Below, in pieces: positions 1 through 10,273 of a DNA stretch of 64,000 nucleotides. Every line of letters begins with the position of its first letter. The first letter of the stretch is position 1. Below the pieces are notes generated by a model. That model did not search any database, was not told the DNA's origin, and saw only the letters and a list, made by a program, of their open reading frames with translations. The position numbers were made by a program, and so were the translations under genes. This DNA comes from Ampelomyces quisqualis (lineage: Eukaryota; Ascomycota; Dothideomycetes; Pleosporales; Phaeosphaeriaceae): positions 868,001-932,000 of the forward strand of contig JAGTXZ010000011.1 in NCBI GenBank assembly GCA_018398575.1. Direction: 5' to 3'.

Positions 1-84
1 TGATTATCCCTTCCATCCATTCTCAGCTTTGCAACCCCCGAGGCTTCTATCGAGGTAGTCACGCTTCCCGATAAAAGACCAGAC

Positions 85-507
85 ATGTCAAACAATCCAC
101 CCTTTGGCGGCAGCATCGCAGCCGAAGCTCTGCTCCGCCTTAGCCCCGACGAACGCCTCCAAACAAACAAGTCTTCGTGTTCAACTCAACAAGGCGACCA
201 TGTATGGCTAATCCAGTATCGCGACCACACTACGCAAGCTGGTACCTTTGATAGCGGCCTGGGCTGCACGACCAGTTGGGCTCATGCAAAGGAAGCATGG
301 AATAGGGACTGGCCAGTCGCAACGTATCAGTTGAAAACTGACATAGATGCGAGGTTGAAACAAGTACAAGACGTTTGCAACGAGATACCTCATGGCTTTG
401 GGAAGTGGAGTCCCTTGAGAAAACAGAATGGAGAATCATACTTACTGGTGGGGACGAGTGATAATTGTGAGTGCCCCAGGGATTACTGCTCGCTCGCAAG
501 AGATTGA
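85..507 (+). CDS. small hypothetical protein, related to the 1055-1345 product
   Basis: A 140-residue reading frame beginning ATGTCAAAC. I do not recognise a named family. Residues about 38-100 contain a pattern also seen in the neighbouring 96-residue protein: an aromatic-x-I-x-Y run (WLIQYRD here, FFEIVYVTRD there), a Gly, an Ala-Lys pair, a Trp, then a YQ-x3-D run (TYQLKTDID here, SYQIDTTFE there). I read the two as diverged tandem paralogs. The C-terminus has a Cys-rich tail (NCECPRDYC). A GTGAGTG sequence at about 467 resembles a 5' splice site, so the last residues could be intron read-through and the true protein may differ there. No signal peptide or membrane segment is visible. Function unknown. 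Confidence 0.45.
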   Translation: MSNNPPFGGSIAAEALLRLSPDERLQTNKSSCSTQQGDHVWLIQYRDHTTQAGTFDSGLGCTTSWAHAKEAWNRDWPVATYQLKTDIDARLKQVQDVCNEIPHGFGKWSPLRKQNGESYLLVGTSDNCECPRDYCSLARD

Positions 508-1054
508 TCAAGTTGTAGTGCTTCGTGCTTTGGAACTGACGTCCATTTTCCAAATTCCTGTGGCTTACCTGAACGATCCAGTGCAAGCGATAGCTTCCCC
601 ACTGACAGTCACGAAAAGAGCTGCTTTTGATCCGGTTCGCGATCTCTCGCCAGATCTAAAGTGATTGTACGTGTCATTTTTATCAGACTCTCGAGCACGC
701 ATTCCATCACAGGTTCAGAGTGGAGAGTGTTCGGATGGGTCAGGTGGAGCGTCAATTGTGCGATATTTTGTTTCAACAACTTATAACCGCAGACACGACG
801 AGGGACATCTGCATCGCATGCTAGTGAAATTGGAAGGCAGAGCCAAAGTCTGTGGTGGTTCTCTCTTTAATTGCGTGATCCTTAGACTCGACTCTGTGTA
901 GTCTTCCGCGTCATGCCATGATTGCAGACACACTCATTGAACCGACTCACTAACACGTTTGAGTCATGCCAGAGTATAAACAACTTTCGCTCCTGCACGC
1001 ATATTTTCACTTGGACAATAAACCCGCATCATTCACACAAATACAATTACCGGC

Positions 1055-1345
1055 ATGGCCAGAATTTTGGGTACATTTTTCGAAATTGTCTACGTAACAC
1101 GGGACGGCCTCGCAACAAAGCAAACTGGCTACACAAATGACCTAGCTAAAGCACAGTATATTGAAGATAATAAAGTACTGTACCATGAAGGCTGGAGAGT
1201 GTATAGTTACCAGATCGACACTACATTTGAGTACATGAAATCATTGATGGCGCATGCCGACGGCGGCTGGGTTTCATGTAACGCAGGTCATATCACTCAA
1301 GGCTGTGAGCATTACGGCAACTTACTACTGCCTGAAACCTGCTAA
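1055..1345 (+). CDS. small hypothetical protein, second member of the local pair
   Basis: A 96-residue frame that starts at ATGGCC in a good context (ccggcATGGCC). A TATAAA lies at 975-980, about 75 bp upstream, followed by a C/A-rich leader typical of fungal 5' UTRs. The protein is a short mixed alpha/beta-looking chain with the aromatic-x-I-x-Y and YQ-x3-D landmarks also present in the upstream 85-507 product, so a tandem duplication is likely. The C-terminal third carries three Cys residues (SCNAG, QGCEH, ETC). No secretion signal is visible and no known domain is recognised. The gene is compact, with no intron needed. Confidence 0.5.
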   Translation: MARILGTFFEIVYVTRDGLATKQTGYTNDLAKAQYIEDNKVLYHEGWRVYSYQIDTTFEYMKSLMAHADGGWVSCNAGHITQGCEHYGNLLLPETC

Positions 1346-2271
1346 AATAGCATAGTGTCAAATACCTTGTCTGATGCTCCCAAAAGCGTTTTTGACTTTC
1401 AACACGGAGACGCTGGGATGACTGTGACAAAAGAAGCTGTGTTGGACGCGATGAATGTCCAGAGGCTGTCAGAGGTTACCTTCTCGCCAGGCGCGAGTTA
1501 TGTTGCTTCTAGGCAAGATGCTTAAACCCCCTCGCATGTATGATCGTCTCTCAAATACTACCTGCGCTTACACAACGACAAATCTTGCCCATCCAAGTAT
1601 TTGGTGAAGGAGCCCGCCTAGGTCTACCCATGTGACACATTGCTGAGGCCGCGTATACAGCTGTTCGATGCATGAACTAAGGGAACTCGACGACACTAAC
1701 CCCACGTCTGACTCAATCCATACTATCGTGGGCACCTCATCGTCGCTTATATGTGGATGCTCCGCCGACCAGACTGACCATGCGCGGTAGCTTGACCGCA
1801 GCTTAGCTTAGACTCATGTGCTTCCACTCGTTGCGTTCGAGTCTGTGGCGGTGCAAGAGGCTACGTGATCAGTATTCGTTGGACATCATGTCGGTAAGTC
1901 TAAGCGCAAGCAAACGAAGCATCTATACCCCCCACCCGACAACGATACCGCTTCACAGCCTCGGCGTCCCCACGCGCATTCCACACATAGAACAAATCAC
2001 GAGGGGTATATTGTCATGACGGCTGCTTCGTTGGAGCTTCACGAACAGTGCTCCGACAACGCGTGCGTGATGCACGTTCGCTGAATATAAAAATGTCGTG
2101 CTTCTTCATTGAAGATTCTGGCCATTGATATTCCGAACTCCCATCTGTCAACCCAACTTCATGCTGGTTCAAATCTCAAGTCGACTTCGCACTTGACATC
2201 TACTCTCTCTACACAACCTTCTCGCGATTCTGACCCTTCAAATTCTGGATTCGGCCCCTCTGTATCAATAC
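1346..2271. other. intergenic, no supported gene
   Basis: Normal-composition DNA between two plus-strand genes. A 67-codon frame at 1816-2019 exists, but it has no recognisable motif and no convincing context. The last about 170 bp, before the ATG at 2272, are C/T/A-rich and probably include the promoter and leader of the next gene. Confidence 0.5.
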
Positions 2272-4056
2272 ATGAACACATCGCCTCATAAAGCGGGCTC
2301 ATCACCCAGACAAACCCATTATCAGGTCTACAGCAGCCCAGATACACGCCATGTAGGCCCGGCGGCTGTACCGGGACATAATGGATTCTTCGAAGGCGTG
2401 GACCAGGGTTCGGGAGCCCTGCATAACCACTCGGACTCTTTTGACCATTATCGCGGGAATGCAAACGATGGCAACCAATACCGCGACTTGGATTTGGATA
2501 CGAATAGCTCGCACCATCAACCACTTCCAATACCGACCTCGCCATTTGATGCTCACGACAACCAAGAGTTTCTACGTGGCCTAGCAAACTACAATGCGCA
2601 GTCAAACTCGGGCAGCCATGTTGGCGAGGGACATGTCAACTATTCTTCCCCGACTCCCTTTCAATATACGGTACCTCATCATTCCAGCTTGACAACTGGT
2701 GCAAGCCCCGCACCGATGCAGTCGTCACTCCAATTTCCCACGGAGCGCGCGGCCTCTTCAGAAAACACTACAACGAATCGGCAGACAAAGTACGCACCGT
2801 TTCAGTACCGCTTCCAGACTTCCGAGGAAGCGCGAGACCATCGTCGACGAGGTACAAGATTCGATCGAGAGCCCTACTGCGATCCAAAGACCGATACCTC
2901 GATTGCAGATATTGAGGAAGATCGTCTCACGCATGTCATGTGCATCTATAATGCCATGACAAGCGGCGAGGCGGCCAAGGACAATCGGGGTTCCATTGCA
3001 ATGAAGCGATGGGTCCTAGACGCGCACTACCCCCCAGATCTGGTCGAGGCCTATGCCCACAAAGTCTTTGATTGCCTTCTCTTGCAGGCCAAGGAAGGCT
3101 TTCGAGGCTGGGTACACAATGACTACGTTGCCGATGAGCGCAAAGGCGACGACATTGACAAGGATGTCGACTGTGCAGGTCGATTGGAAAATATCATTCT
3201 CGCCCTGGAGCAAGAAAAGACTATTTGCGAAGACGTCATGAACTCTGCCTGTCAGATTCGCATGTTTGTCAATGCTCCTAGAGCCTATGCTAATCGCAAG
3301 CATCAGAATCGCGTTGGCAACAGCAAGAGGGGAAGGGCCAAGGATACACCTGATCCGAACCCCAAGGGCAGCAAGATGGCGAGGACTAGTGGGAAAAGGA
3401 CGCATGCTCGCTCGATGAGCTCTCGCGACACAACGCCACATACTCTGCAGCCACTCCAGCGTACAAGTGCAGCGGCGCCGCCATGCTATTCCTCACCAGC
3501 CTCACAGCAGCTCTCACCCAGCCCGATGGTGTCTGGCTATGCTGCAGCAGCTCCGCGACTGACGCCTCTTCACGGACCAACCATGTCGGCGCACCGAAAC
3601 TCTTTTGGCCAACACCCCATGCCCGCTATGTCACTTCCGACTTCGTCACCACGCCTGCTTCACGCACCACAGTCACACGTACCCCGCATGACCACCGAGC
3701 CTCCACAGTTGCAGTCGCCATTCATGTCGCCCCCTCCACCAGTTCCTTACGAATACTCTGCATCTGCTTCACCCAGCGAGGCCAAATCTGCTCTAACGGA
3801 TGCGGGATTCAATACAAGGTACGGTATAGAGCTAGAACGACCGACATGGATGCAAGAAAGAGCACCGATTGATCCAGTCCTCTTACAATGGGGTTATTTC
3901 CCAGGTGAAGAGCTCGCAGATCCAACTCTGAATCATAATGAGCCTGGAAAGTTCGTGCACCTCTCTGAAATCGAAGGTGGACGGTCGCAATGCTACTTGG
4001 GCTGTTCGAGTTCGTCTGCGGACATGTGTCGTCGGGATCATGGGCTGCAGGATTGA
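2272..4056 (+). CDS. Pro/Ser-rich, probably nuclear hypothetical protein, paralog of 6125-8098
   Basis: A 594-residue intronless frame. Three parts are visible: a low-complexity N-terminus rich in S, P, H and N (1-170); a conserved helical core (about 175-345); and a Pro/Ser/Gln-rich tail (about 385-505) followed by a distinct C-terminal end. The core aligns by eye with the 6125-8098 product at several landmarks: F-x4-EAR near the start, a central GF-x-G, LENIILALEQEKTIC against AENIVKALRAWKSIC, and FVNAPR against LVNAPL. A basic stretch at about 348-380 (SKRGRAK, SGKRTHAR) could be a nuclear localisation signal. The architecture, an ordered core flanked by disordered Pro/Ser regions, resembles transcription regulators, but no DNA-binding motif is recognised. 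The two paralogs lie 2 kb apart in the same direction, flanking a dead hydrolase gene. Confidence 0.75.
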   Translation: MNTSPHKAGSSPRQTHYQVYSSPDTRHVGPAAVPGHNGFFEGVDQGSGALHNHSDSFDHYRGNANDGNQYRDLDLDTNSSHHQPLPIPTSPFDAHDNQEFLRGLANYNAQSNSGSHVGEGHVNYSSPTPFQYTVPHHSSLTTGASPAPMQSSLQFPTERAASSENTTTNRQTKYAPFQYRFQTSEEARDHRRRGTRFDREPYCDPKTDTSIADIEEDRLTHVMCIYNAMTSGEAAKDNRGSIAMKRWVLDAHYPPDLVEAYAHKVFDCLLLQAKEGFRGWVHNDYVADERKGDDIDKDVDCAGRLENIILALEQEKTICEDVMNSACQIRMFVNAPRAYANRKHQNRVGNSKRGRAKDTPDPNPKGSKMARTSGKRTHARSMSSRDTTPHTLQPLQRTSAAAPPCYSSPASQQLSPSPMVSGYAAAAPRLTPLHGPTMSAHRNSFGQHPMPAMSLPTSSPRLLHAPQSHVPRMTTEPPQLQSPFMSPPPPVPYEYSASASPSEAKSALTDAGFNTRYGIELERPTWMQERAPIDPVLLQWGYFPGEELADPTLNHNEPGKFVHLSEIEGGRSQCYLGCSSSSADMCRRDHGLQD

Positions 4057-4967
4057 TCTGCTTGAATCAGGTCTTGATATGAACATGATATGTTTTTTAT
4101 TTACTGTCGTAGTGGGGTGATATGTCAAATTGGTTATTCAGTCGACTCGATCTTGAGGGAATGGCGTTTAGTGTGGTCATCGTCGGCTGCCTGGTTGGTG
4201 GTGCGACTGGTGTTCTTCTTGCTTTTGGATAGTATATGAGCTCGTCGTACATGATAAATATACCCAACTGCTCCATGAAAAATCCATGTCGATGTGTTGC
4301 AAGTCCAGAGATTCTCATTCACGGACGTTGCCGTCATCATCGAGAAGAACCGTCGTGTGGGTGAGCACATGCGTTTGTACGCCAGGCCGTCGTCGGCAAT
4401 CGTCTCGAAAAAGCGCAAGAAATAATGTTTTCGGCTCATTCATCGTAGCCCTCTGATCTCCTTGTACATGTTCGCCATATCAAGGCCTTGAAGTTGTCGC
4501 GAAACGGTCGTTGGTGGTGGGTGAGGCAAATATCGCGCTGATTGGTCAACGATTCCGTCGTTCCGCGACCTCGGTTCTCCATCTCTCCTCCACTCGTTTT
4601 ATCAATATGCATGCTAGAGCCAACTCCGTACGATCTTCGCCTCAGTGGACAGTATAGAGTACATATAAAGGAGTCCATACAGGCCGCTGATACCTAAGTA
4701 GGCATATATGCTTCGGATCCAAACGAGGCATCCCGCATCTCACTGTTGCGACCAACGTGCCTGCAGGCTCTACCCGCATCAGAATGTGCTACAGTTCCAG
4801 CAGGTGACATATTCCTCAAGGCTTGCGTTATGTCAGATGCTGTACCGCAGCTTGGTAGGAGGCATGATCGCGCACATAAAGCAAGGTGATTGCTTGACCC
4901 TAGCTTTTGCGAGACCCGTCCTCTCACCATATATCCAATACCGCTAGTGATCTATAGGAGCTTCGTT
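4057..4967. other. intergenic, no supported gene
   Basis: Several overlapping frames of 60-100 codons occur on both strands, none with a recognisable motif or good start context. It holds the 3' end of the upstream gene and the promoter of the broken hydrolase. Confidence 0.5.
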
Positions 4968-5690
4968 ATGGCGTCGCAAAGTGCCTTCAGTGTCATTGCC
5001 CCAGAGAATCGCAATAATCAGCACACTATGGTTACTTTAGACACCTTCTTCAGCTCGCAGGATATCCAGTCTTTTTCCGCACTTTTGCCGTCCATCAGAG
5101 CTTCAAGAAACGCCACTGCACAATACGATGCGGAATACATCCGCGAAAAGATGCTTCTCCCATTTCTGGATCGCGAAGAGCACGATGTGATTATCTTCAT
5201 GCGTTCTTACAGCAGCGTACCGGGCAGCAACGGAGTCTACAAGTCGGAGCGCGCGGCGCAAGGCAAGAAGACGGGCTTTACTGGGCAGATCCACCTCTCG
5301 TTCCATCTTGGCGAAGGCAGGTGCACGTGATGGTGGTAATATCTTTGGCGCTTATGTTTGGCAGTTGTCACCTCATATTAGAGCTGATATGAGTCCATCT
5401 CGCAAGGTTTGTCATCGAATGATGCTGAAACTCGTGCCTAGGCCAAAGCCAATCTTCTTCAATGCGACGACCGCATCCCGCCATCGTATCAAGACGTCCC
5501 AAAGGACCTTGGAGATTCGATTGCGGTGGCTGTGATGGGCCAAGGCCTGACTTTAGATATCTCCCATACCGCGAGCGACCTGGGAGAGCGAACACTTTCA
5601 GCGTCGCATCGCCTTTAGTCGAACTGTCAACGACGCTGCCGTTTCCCTAATAGTCTAGCAAATGATGCTTGATGGTACGGGCGGTGAGTC
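4968..5690 (+). pseudogene. alpha/beta hydrolase relic (AB-hydrolase_1, esterase-like)
   Basis: The first frame (ATG at 4968, stop at 5328-5330) reads like the first half of a small fungal alpha/beta hydrolase: an LPS run, then D-x3-IRE, then DVIIFMRSYSSVPGS. In the family that last segment is the nucleophile elbow, H/D-S-Y-G-G-x-P-G; here the first residue is Arg and the two Gly are Ser, so the elbow is damaged. The frame then breaks. A downstream stretch at about 5440-5560 in another frame has the look of the family's later part (CDD-x-IPP-x-YQDVPKDLGDS, resembling the usual FYNDVP region). Frameshifts, missing segments and no intact catalytic His region make this a pseudogene. Its changes include indels and are not purely RIP-like. 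Confidence 0.6.
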
Positions 5691-6124
5691 AATCGTCGAA
5701 GATATCGAAAGCGGTCATTCCGCAGCTCTCGCAGCCTGAAGAGTTGACCAAAACGGTGGTTGAGCTGGTACAAGCTTTTGAGCCATTGGGAGCCATACTC
5801 CAACATGGTGAAAGCACTACAGCAAACCATCCATCCAATTCACTCCAGTTCTTGCCAAGCATCGCATTGTGTTGCCGTGTTGTCACGTGTACGGTGATGC
5901 GATGAAGGCTGCTGCACTTGTGAGTAACGACGAGCCTCTTCGATGCGCTTGGAACCTTATATTGTTTTCCCGACCACAACAAAGACCTCTCATCGCAACT
6001 GAAATCGCAATCACCACAACTACATCTGCGAAACTTTGTTCACAACACATTCTTGTCTCAACTCTACATATCAAACGCTACCGGTATACCCATCCTTCTC
6101 GACAAACTTCTACGACACCACAAC

Positions 6125-8098
6125 ATGGACGCTCTACATGGACTTTCAGCCATTGCGCTTCCAGGTACGCCTTCCAACTCTGTGTCCAACCAGAAGCTCG
6201 TGTGTCCCGCCCAATCTGGCCCTTTAGTAAACGACACGCCTCTTAACATCGCTCCCAATCCGCGTTCGGCTCAGCCTATTCCATATTACCAACTCGCAAA
6301 GGACACCTGCCATGCGTTCGATCAGGTGGGCAATCGGCAACTGTTATTCCAGAGTGCCAACGAGGCCAGGCACTGGCATGAAGCGAATCGCAAACGACCT
6401 GCTATCACCGCGGACCAAGACCCTACCATCAACCAAGTTGAGAAGTATCACAGCCACTGGGTCCTACGCATGGTCGATGCAGTGTACGATTTGGACAACT
6501 GTAACGATGGTCAGAAGATGAAGAATCACTTCAATCCAGGCCATAAATCGTATGTGTCTGACATCCAAGTTGAGGCCGCCTGTCACCTCCTCGTTGAATT
6601 TCTCATCAAGAATTGTCGCGATGGCTTCCCAGGCTTGGACAAGAACAACCTCCGCATCCAGAAGAAATGTCAGGGTGGCGACAGGACTGCAAACTGTTGT
6701 ACTCATGCTGAGAATATTGTCAAGGCTCTTCGAGCCTGGAAGTCCATTTGCAAAAGCATGGTTGAAGAGGATGGAAAGAAGTGGCAACTTGTCAACGCAC
6801 CACTATCAGTGATCGAAAAACGGGTGACAGAGTCCAAAGGCAACGAGCAGAAGAAGGCTGCGAATACGGCGGGCAAAGAAGCGCGCCTAAAGCTATATGA
6901 GATGACAAGGGCTGCTGATGCCACTGCAACCCCAGACCATCAGATTTCACCATCGACTCCTCAGCGACAACTCGGCCCACCTACACCGACCGCGACATCC
7001 ACTCCAGAGGCGAGGGTGTCTCAAAACGTATGGGTCTCCTCATCTCAGCCTAGCCAAGCTCAGAACTTCGACATGTCTCCCCATCACGTGCAGACGCCGA
7101 ATTGTCAACCTGAGCAAGCTTCACTGGGCTCTCCCTTCCACCCCGACTATCAGACCAAGACATGCCAATCCCATGCAGACTTTCAAGAAAAGAAAACCCA
7201 AGATGACGGCGGCTCAGTCTTCGTGGACGATGACCTGTTGTCCACATACTCCTCAGGTCTCATGCCCACTCTCAACTCGCCATTCGAACCATCCAAGATA
7301 TCGACAGCACAACCCGCTCCTATTGCTCACCATCCGGCATTCTCGACCATCCGCCTAAGTCCCACCACCGGGCCTCAGCTTGCAGCATCGTACGCACCAT
7401 TCACTACGAACACACCACCTCCTGCGTATGGCTACCAGAAACCTATGCTCACAGATGCCTATATTACTGCGCACGCTGGGTCATACGGTTTCTCTGTGCC
7501 CGATCATCTGAGCTCTGGGATCCATAGTGCCGTAAATGCTGCCTGGGATCCAATGCCACCTTCACCTGGGTTTTCAGCCAGCAACATTGGCAGTGGACAT
7601 GTGCAGAACAGCCCAGGCTACTATAACTACAATTATACGATTCCGCACTACAATGATCGCGACTACTACAACTACGGCAGTTTCCAGCATGATCCGTCTC
7701 CGTTCACTGCCTCGCCGGCTGGCACGACATCTTCATTGAATACTGCTCAGCCGTACAACGCCAATTCTTTCAGCAATGATGGAGAAACTAAACCTTCGCC
7801 CGAAAATGTCCACGCCGCACATCAAGCTGCGCAAACTGCACATCCAGTCCAGCTCCCACAGCCGATACTCCACAGCACCTATCCCAAGATCGGCACCAAG
7901 CGCACTCGTGAAGAATCGAGTAATGGAGAGGATCTACCTCCTTCACGTCGTCAAAAGCGTAATGTAGAAGGGGGTTACTGGTACAATAACAAGATGCCCC
8001 ACGGTGATGGTGATGAGTACGTGATGCGTAACGCTCGATGCGACACTTTGGGTAATGGTGGGGATGATGAGCAGCAGCGAGAAAACGGTGGAGATTAA
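6125..8098 (+). CDS. Pro/Ser-rich, probably nuclear hypothetical protein, paralog of 2272-4056
   Basis: The frame is open from 6053, but I prefer the ATG at 6125 (caacATGGAC, a better context), giving 657 residues. A conserved helical core lies at about residues 70-240 from this start and matches the 2272-4056 product: an EAR motif, a GFPG motif, AENIVKALRAWKSIC, and LVNAPL. After the core comes a long region rich in P, S, Q, T and later N/Y (YNYNYTIPHYNDRDYYNYG at about 7620-7680). Near the C-terminus a classic bipartite nuclear localisation signal is visible (KRTREE ... PSRRQKR). The end is acidic and Gln/Gly-rich. A nuclear regulatory or scaffold role is plausible but unproven. The gene converges on the minus-strand LPMO-like gene with about 190 bp between stops. 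Confidence 0.75.
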   Translation: MDALHGLSAIALPGTPSNSVSNQKLVCPAQSGPLVNDTPLNIAPNPRSAQPIPYYQLAKDTCHAFDQVGNRQLLFQSANEARHWHEANRKRPAITADQDPTINQVEKYHSHWVLRMVDAVYDLDNCNDGQKMKNHFNPGHKSYVSDIQVEAACHLLVEFLIKNCRDGFPGLDKNNLRIQKKCQGGDRTANCCTHAENIVKALRAWKSICKSMVEEDGKKWQLVNAPLSVIEKRVTESKGNEQKKAANTAGKEARLKLYEMTRAADATATPDHQISPSTPQRQLGPPTPTATSTPEARVSQNVWVSSSQPSQAQNFDMSPHHVQTPNCQPEQASLGSPFHPDYQTKTCQSHADFQEKKTQDDGGSVFVDDDLLSTYSSGLMPTLNSPFEPSKISTAQPAPIAHHPAFSTIRLSPTTGPQLAASYAPFTTNTPPPAYGYQKPMLTDAYITAHAGSYGFSVPDHLSSGIHSAVNAAWDPMPPSPGFSASNIGSGHVQNSPGYYNYNYTIPHYNDRDYYNYGSFQHDPSPFTASPAGTTSSLNTAQPYNANSFSNDGETKPSPENVHAAHQAAQTAHPVQLPQPILHSTYPKIGTKRTREESSNGEDLPPSRRQKRNVEGGYWYNNKMPHGDGDEYVMRNARCDTLGNGGDDEQQRENGGD

Positions 8099-8291
8099 CA
8101 CCATGGAGTAGAAAGTGGAGTGGAAGGAAGATCATGTACTACAAGAGATAAGCCATGTGAGCGAACGTGAACCGCAAATCAAAGCTATTAAGGAGCCGCA
8201 TAAAGCAACAAATGGTATTTGAATCATTGAACAGCTTTTCTGACGCTCCACTATGATCTATCACCTCCCTTTCAATCATATCAGTATCTAC

Positions 8292-9185
8292 TTATACGCG
8301 GAAAGCACGAGCGTGTTCACCCTTGGCAGCTACCATGCGGCGGACTTTGTTGGCGACGTCAGAGCCAGCGTTCTCCTTGAGCCAAGCAATGAAGGTGGTA
8401 ATGGTAAAAGTCTCAGGAACAGAACCGGAGCCGGAGCCAGATCCAGTACCAGCAGAAGCAGAGGGAGCAGCCGCCTCAACGACCTTGGAAGGAGTGGGTG
8501 ACGCGACGGGGGCGGTAGTAGGGGTGGCAGACTGGACGGGAGCCGCGGAAGAAGCAGCAGGGGCAGATGGAGTGGCAGGGGTGGTGCCGTTTCCGGAGCC
8601 AGAACCAGAACCGGATCCACCGCCCATCTTGAAGTCGATGCAAGACTCGTAGGTCTGGTCGATGGAAGGTGCATCCCAGTACCACTGGATAACACAGTCG
8701 CCAGCATTGGCGCACTCAGTGCTGACATCAGGCATGGTGATGTCGAAGCTGGTCCAGTCGGGGTGGGCAGAGATGGGCGACGAGGTCAGGGCGTACTCGT
8801 CCCAGCTGATGAGGGGCTGGCCAATGACAGTGTCGGAGCTAACTTTGACAATGGACACGTTGGCAACACCGTCGTGGGGAGCGCGAATCTCAATTTGCAT
8901 GGGAATGGTCTGGCCGGGAGTGTAATCGAAAATCTCCCCAGCGTTGTCGAAGGGAATACCCTTGCACTGCCACATGCGGCAGTCAGGGTGGGCACCCTGA
9001 AGGTTCTGAAGAGATCCTTGCACGTTGCCGTATTTGTCGGATGACTGCTGGTTGAAGACTTGGTCACCGCAAGCGGCCTTGAGGCCTTCACCGGGCTGAC
9101 GGGGAGTAGGGCTGCTGATGTAACCGTGGGCGGCCACGGAGGAGACAAAGCCAGCAAGGGCGGCAGCGGTAAAGTAAGACTTCAT
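8292..9185 (-). CDS. secreted chitin-binding type-4 / LPMO-like protein with Ser-Gly linker and C-terminal module
   Basis: A 297-residue intronless protein. Residues 1-19 are a signal peptide ending VAA, so the mature protein would start His20-Gly-Tyr. An N-terminal His is the first ligand of the copper histidine brace in lytic polysaccharide monooxygenases. His104, in RAPHDG, is a candidate second brace His. The core (20-187) has Cys at 39, 69, 74, 158, 164 and 182, which fit disulfides, and a conserved-looking end (WDAPSIDQTYESCIDF). This resembles the fungal family annotated as chitin-binding type-4 domain proteins (PF03067-like). A linker rich in S, G, P and T (188-255) leads to a short terminal module (256-297, ETFTITTFIAWLKENAG ... 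HARAFRV) that recalls X278-type appended modules. The likely role is oxidative attack on chitin or another polysaccharide outside the cell. The exact AA family is not certain. Confidence 0.8.
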   Translation of the reverse strand: MKSYFTAAALAGFVSSVAAHGYISSPTPRQPGEGLKAACGDQVFNQQSSDKYGNVQGSLQNLQGAHPDCRMWQCKGIPFDNAGEIFDYTPGQTIPMQIEIRAPHDGVANVSIVKVSSDTVIGQPLISWDEYALTSSPISAHPDWTSFDITMPDVSTECANAGDCVIQWYWDAPSIDQTYESCIDFKMGGGSGSGSGSGNGTTPATPSAPAASSAAPVQSATPTTAPVASPTPSKVVEAAAPSASAGTGSGSGSGSVPETFTITTFIAWLKENAGSDVANKVRRMVAAKGEHARAFRV

Positions 9186-10273
9186 TTTGTATTTGGTAGT
9201 TGTTTGTTTGGTGTCTGAGATTTGAAGAGTGAGTGAGATGGAAGCCTAGCCCCTTGCAAAGAATGTATAGAATGAATGAATGACGAATGAACGAAGGTGA
9301 GGTCTCAGACCCAAAGGAGCACAAAGAAGCAGTAGTGAAGAAATGCAAACTGATGTTGATAGAGATTACAGGAGGCGAACCGGCTGCAACTTATAAGAGC
9401 AGTGCAGAATTTGATCCTTTGTTGCCCGCATCGTCCAATGGGCCCTGTCATCAAAGATTCGAAACGAGATCCTGAAGGATTGCAGCCTCGAAACAACGTT
9501 TTCCCATGTTTTGGGCCAAACGCATTGATGTTGGTTCCTTCGCCTCCGAAACGTCAGACGTGGCGTGGGTGGGCAAATCTTGCTTGTAGCATTATCCACC
9601 ACTTACAAGACGCCTCGCTACGTTGAAGTAAGACGAGGCGTGGGCGTTCCCGCGACAGCGGCCTCCCCACGCAACCTGTCAGGGACTTGCCCGTAATCAG
9701 CAAGTGGTTGACCAGAAGTCGGCAAATACGCGAGTCGCTTCAATCCTGTCGAAGCGCCGGTCGGCATGGGTTGAAACGGGGGGACAGTTTCAAGTGGTAG
9801 GGGCATCATGCGAGGAGCCGAAATAAGCACCACCAACCCGTATTTCAGGAGTGCGGCAGCGGCTTTTGACAGGCGTCATCGTACCGCGCGGTTGCCCACG
9901 CAGAAGAATTCGAGGAATGCGCACCGAAGTATGGCTTGCTGGCCGGAGGATGTTGGATTGCTTCCCGGAGCTAGTCTAGATTCATCCTAGCACCGGTACC
10001 AAAAGCACTTCCGCCTATTCCATCGGACATTGCACTTGACAACACAACTGGACATGAATCATGCTACACCAGTCGTGCGTCCAGCCGTCCGTATCACTAT
10101 GCTCTCTTGCAATCCATCCGGCGAGGTGAGTAAACACACCGCGGCGAAACAAACGGACGTCAATCAGGGGCGAATCCACTCGCGTTCTGAAGACCGCAAA
10201 TGGACATATCACAATCGTACAATATGTGAGTCAAAATGCAGAGAAGAAAAATTGCGCAATTTATGCATGCCCG
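9186..10273. other. upstream region of the LPMO-like gene, otherwise no supported gene
   Basis: A purine/pyrimidine-biased leader lies next to the minus-strand start at 9185, and a TTATAAG-type element at about 9391 could be its TATA box. The rest (to 10273) has only short frames on both strands without recognisable motifs. Confidence 0.45.

Noticed and set aside
4097..4678. Minus-strand small proteins in the 4.1-4.7 kb interval
   Set aside because: Overlapping frames with no motifs; better explained as chance frames in an intergenic region.
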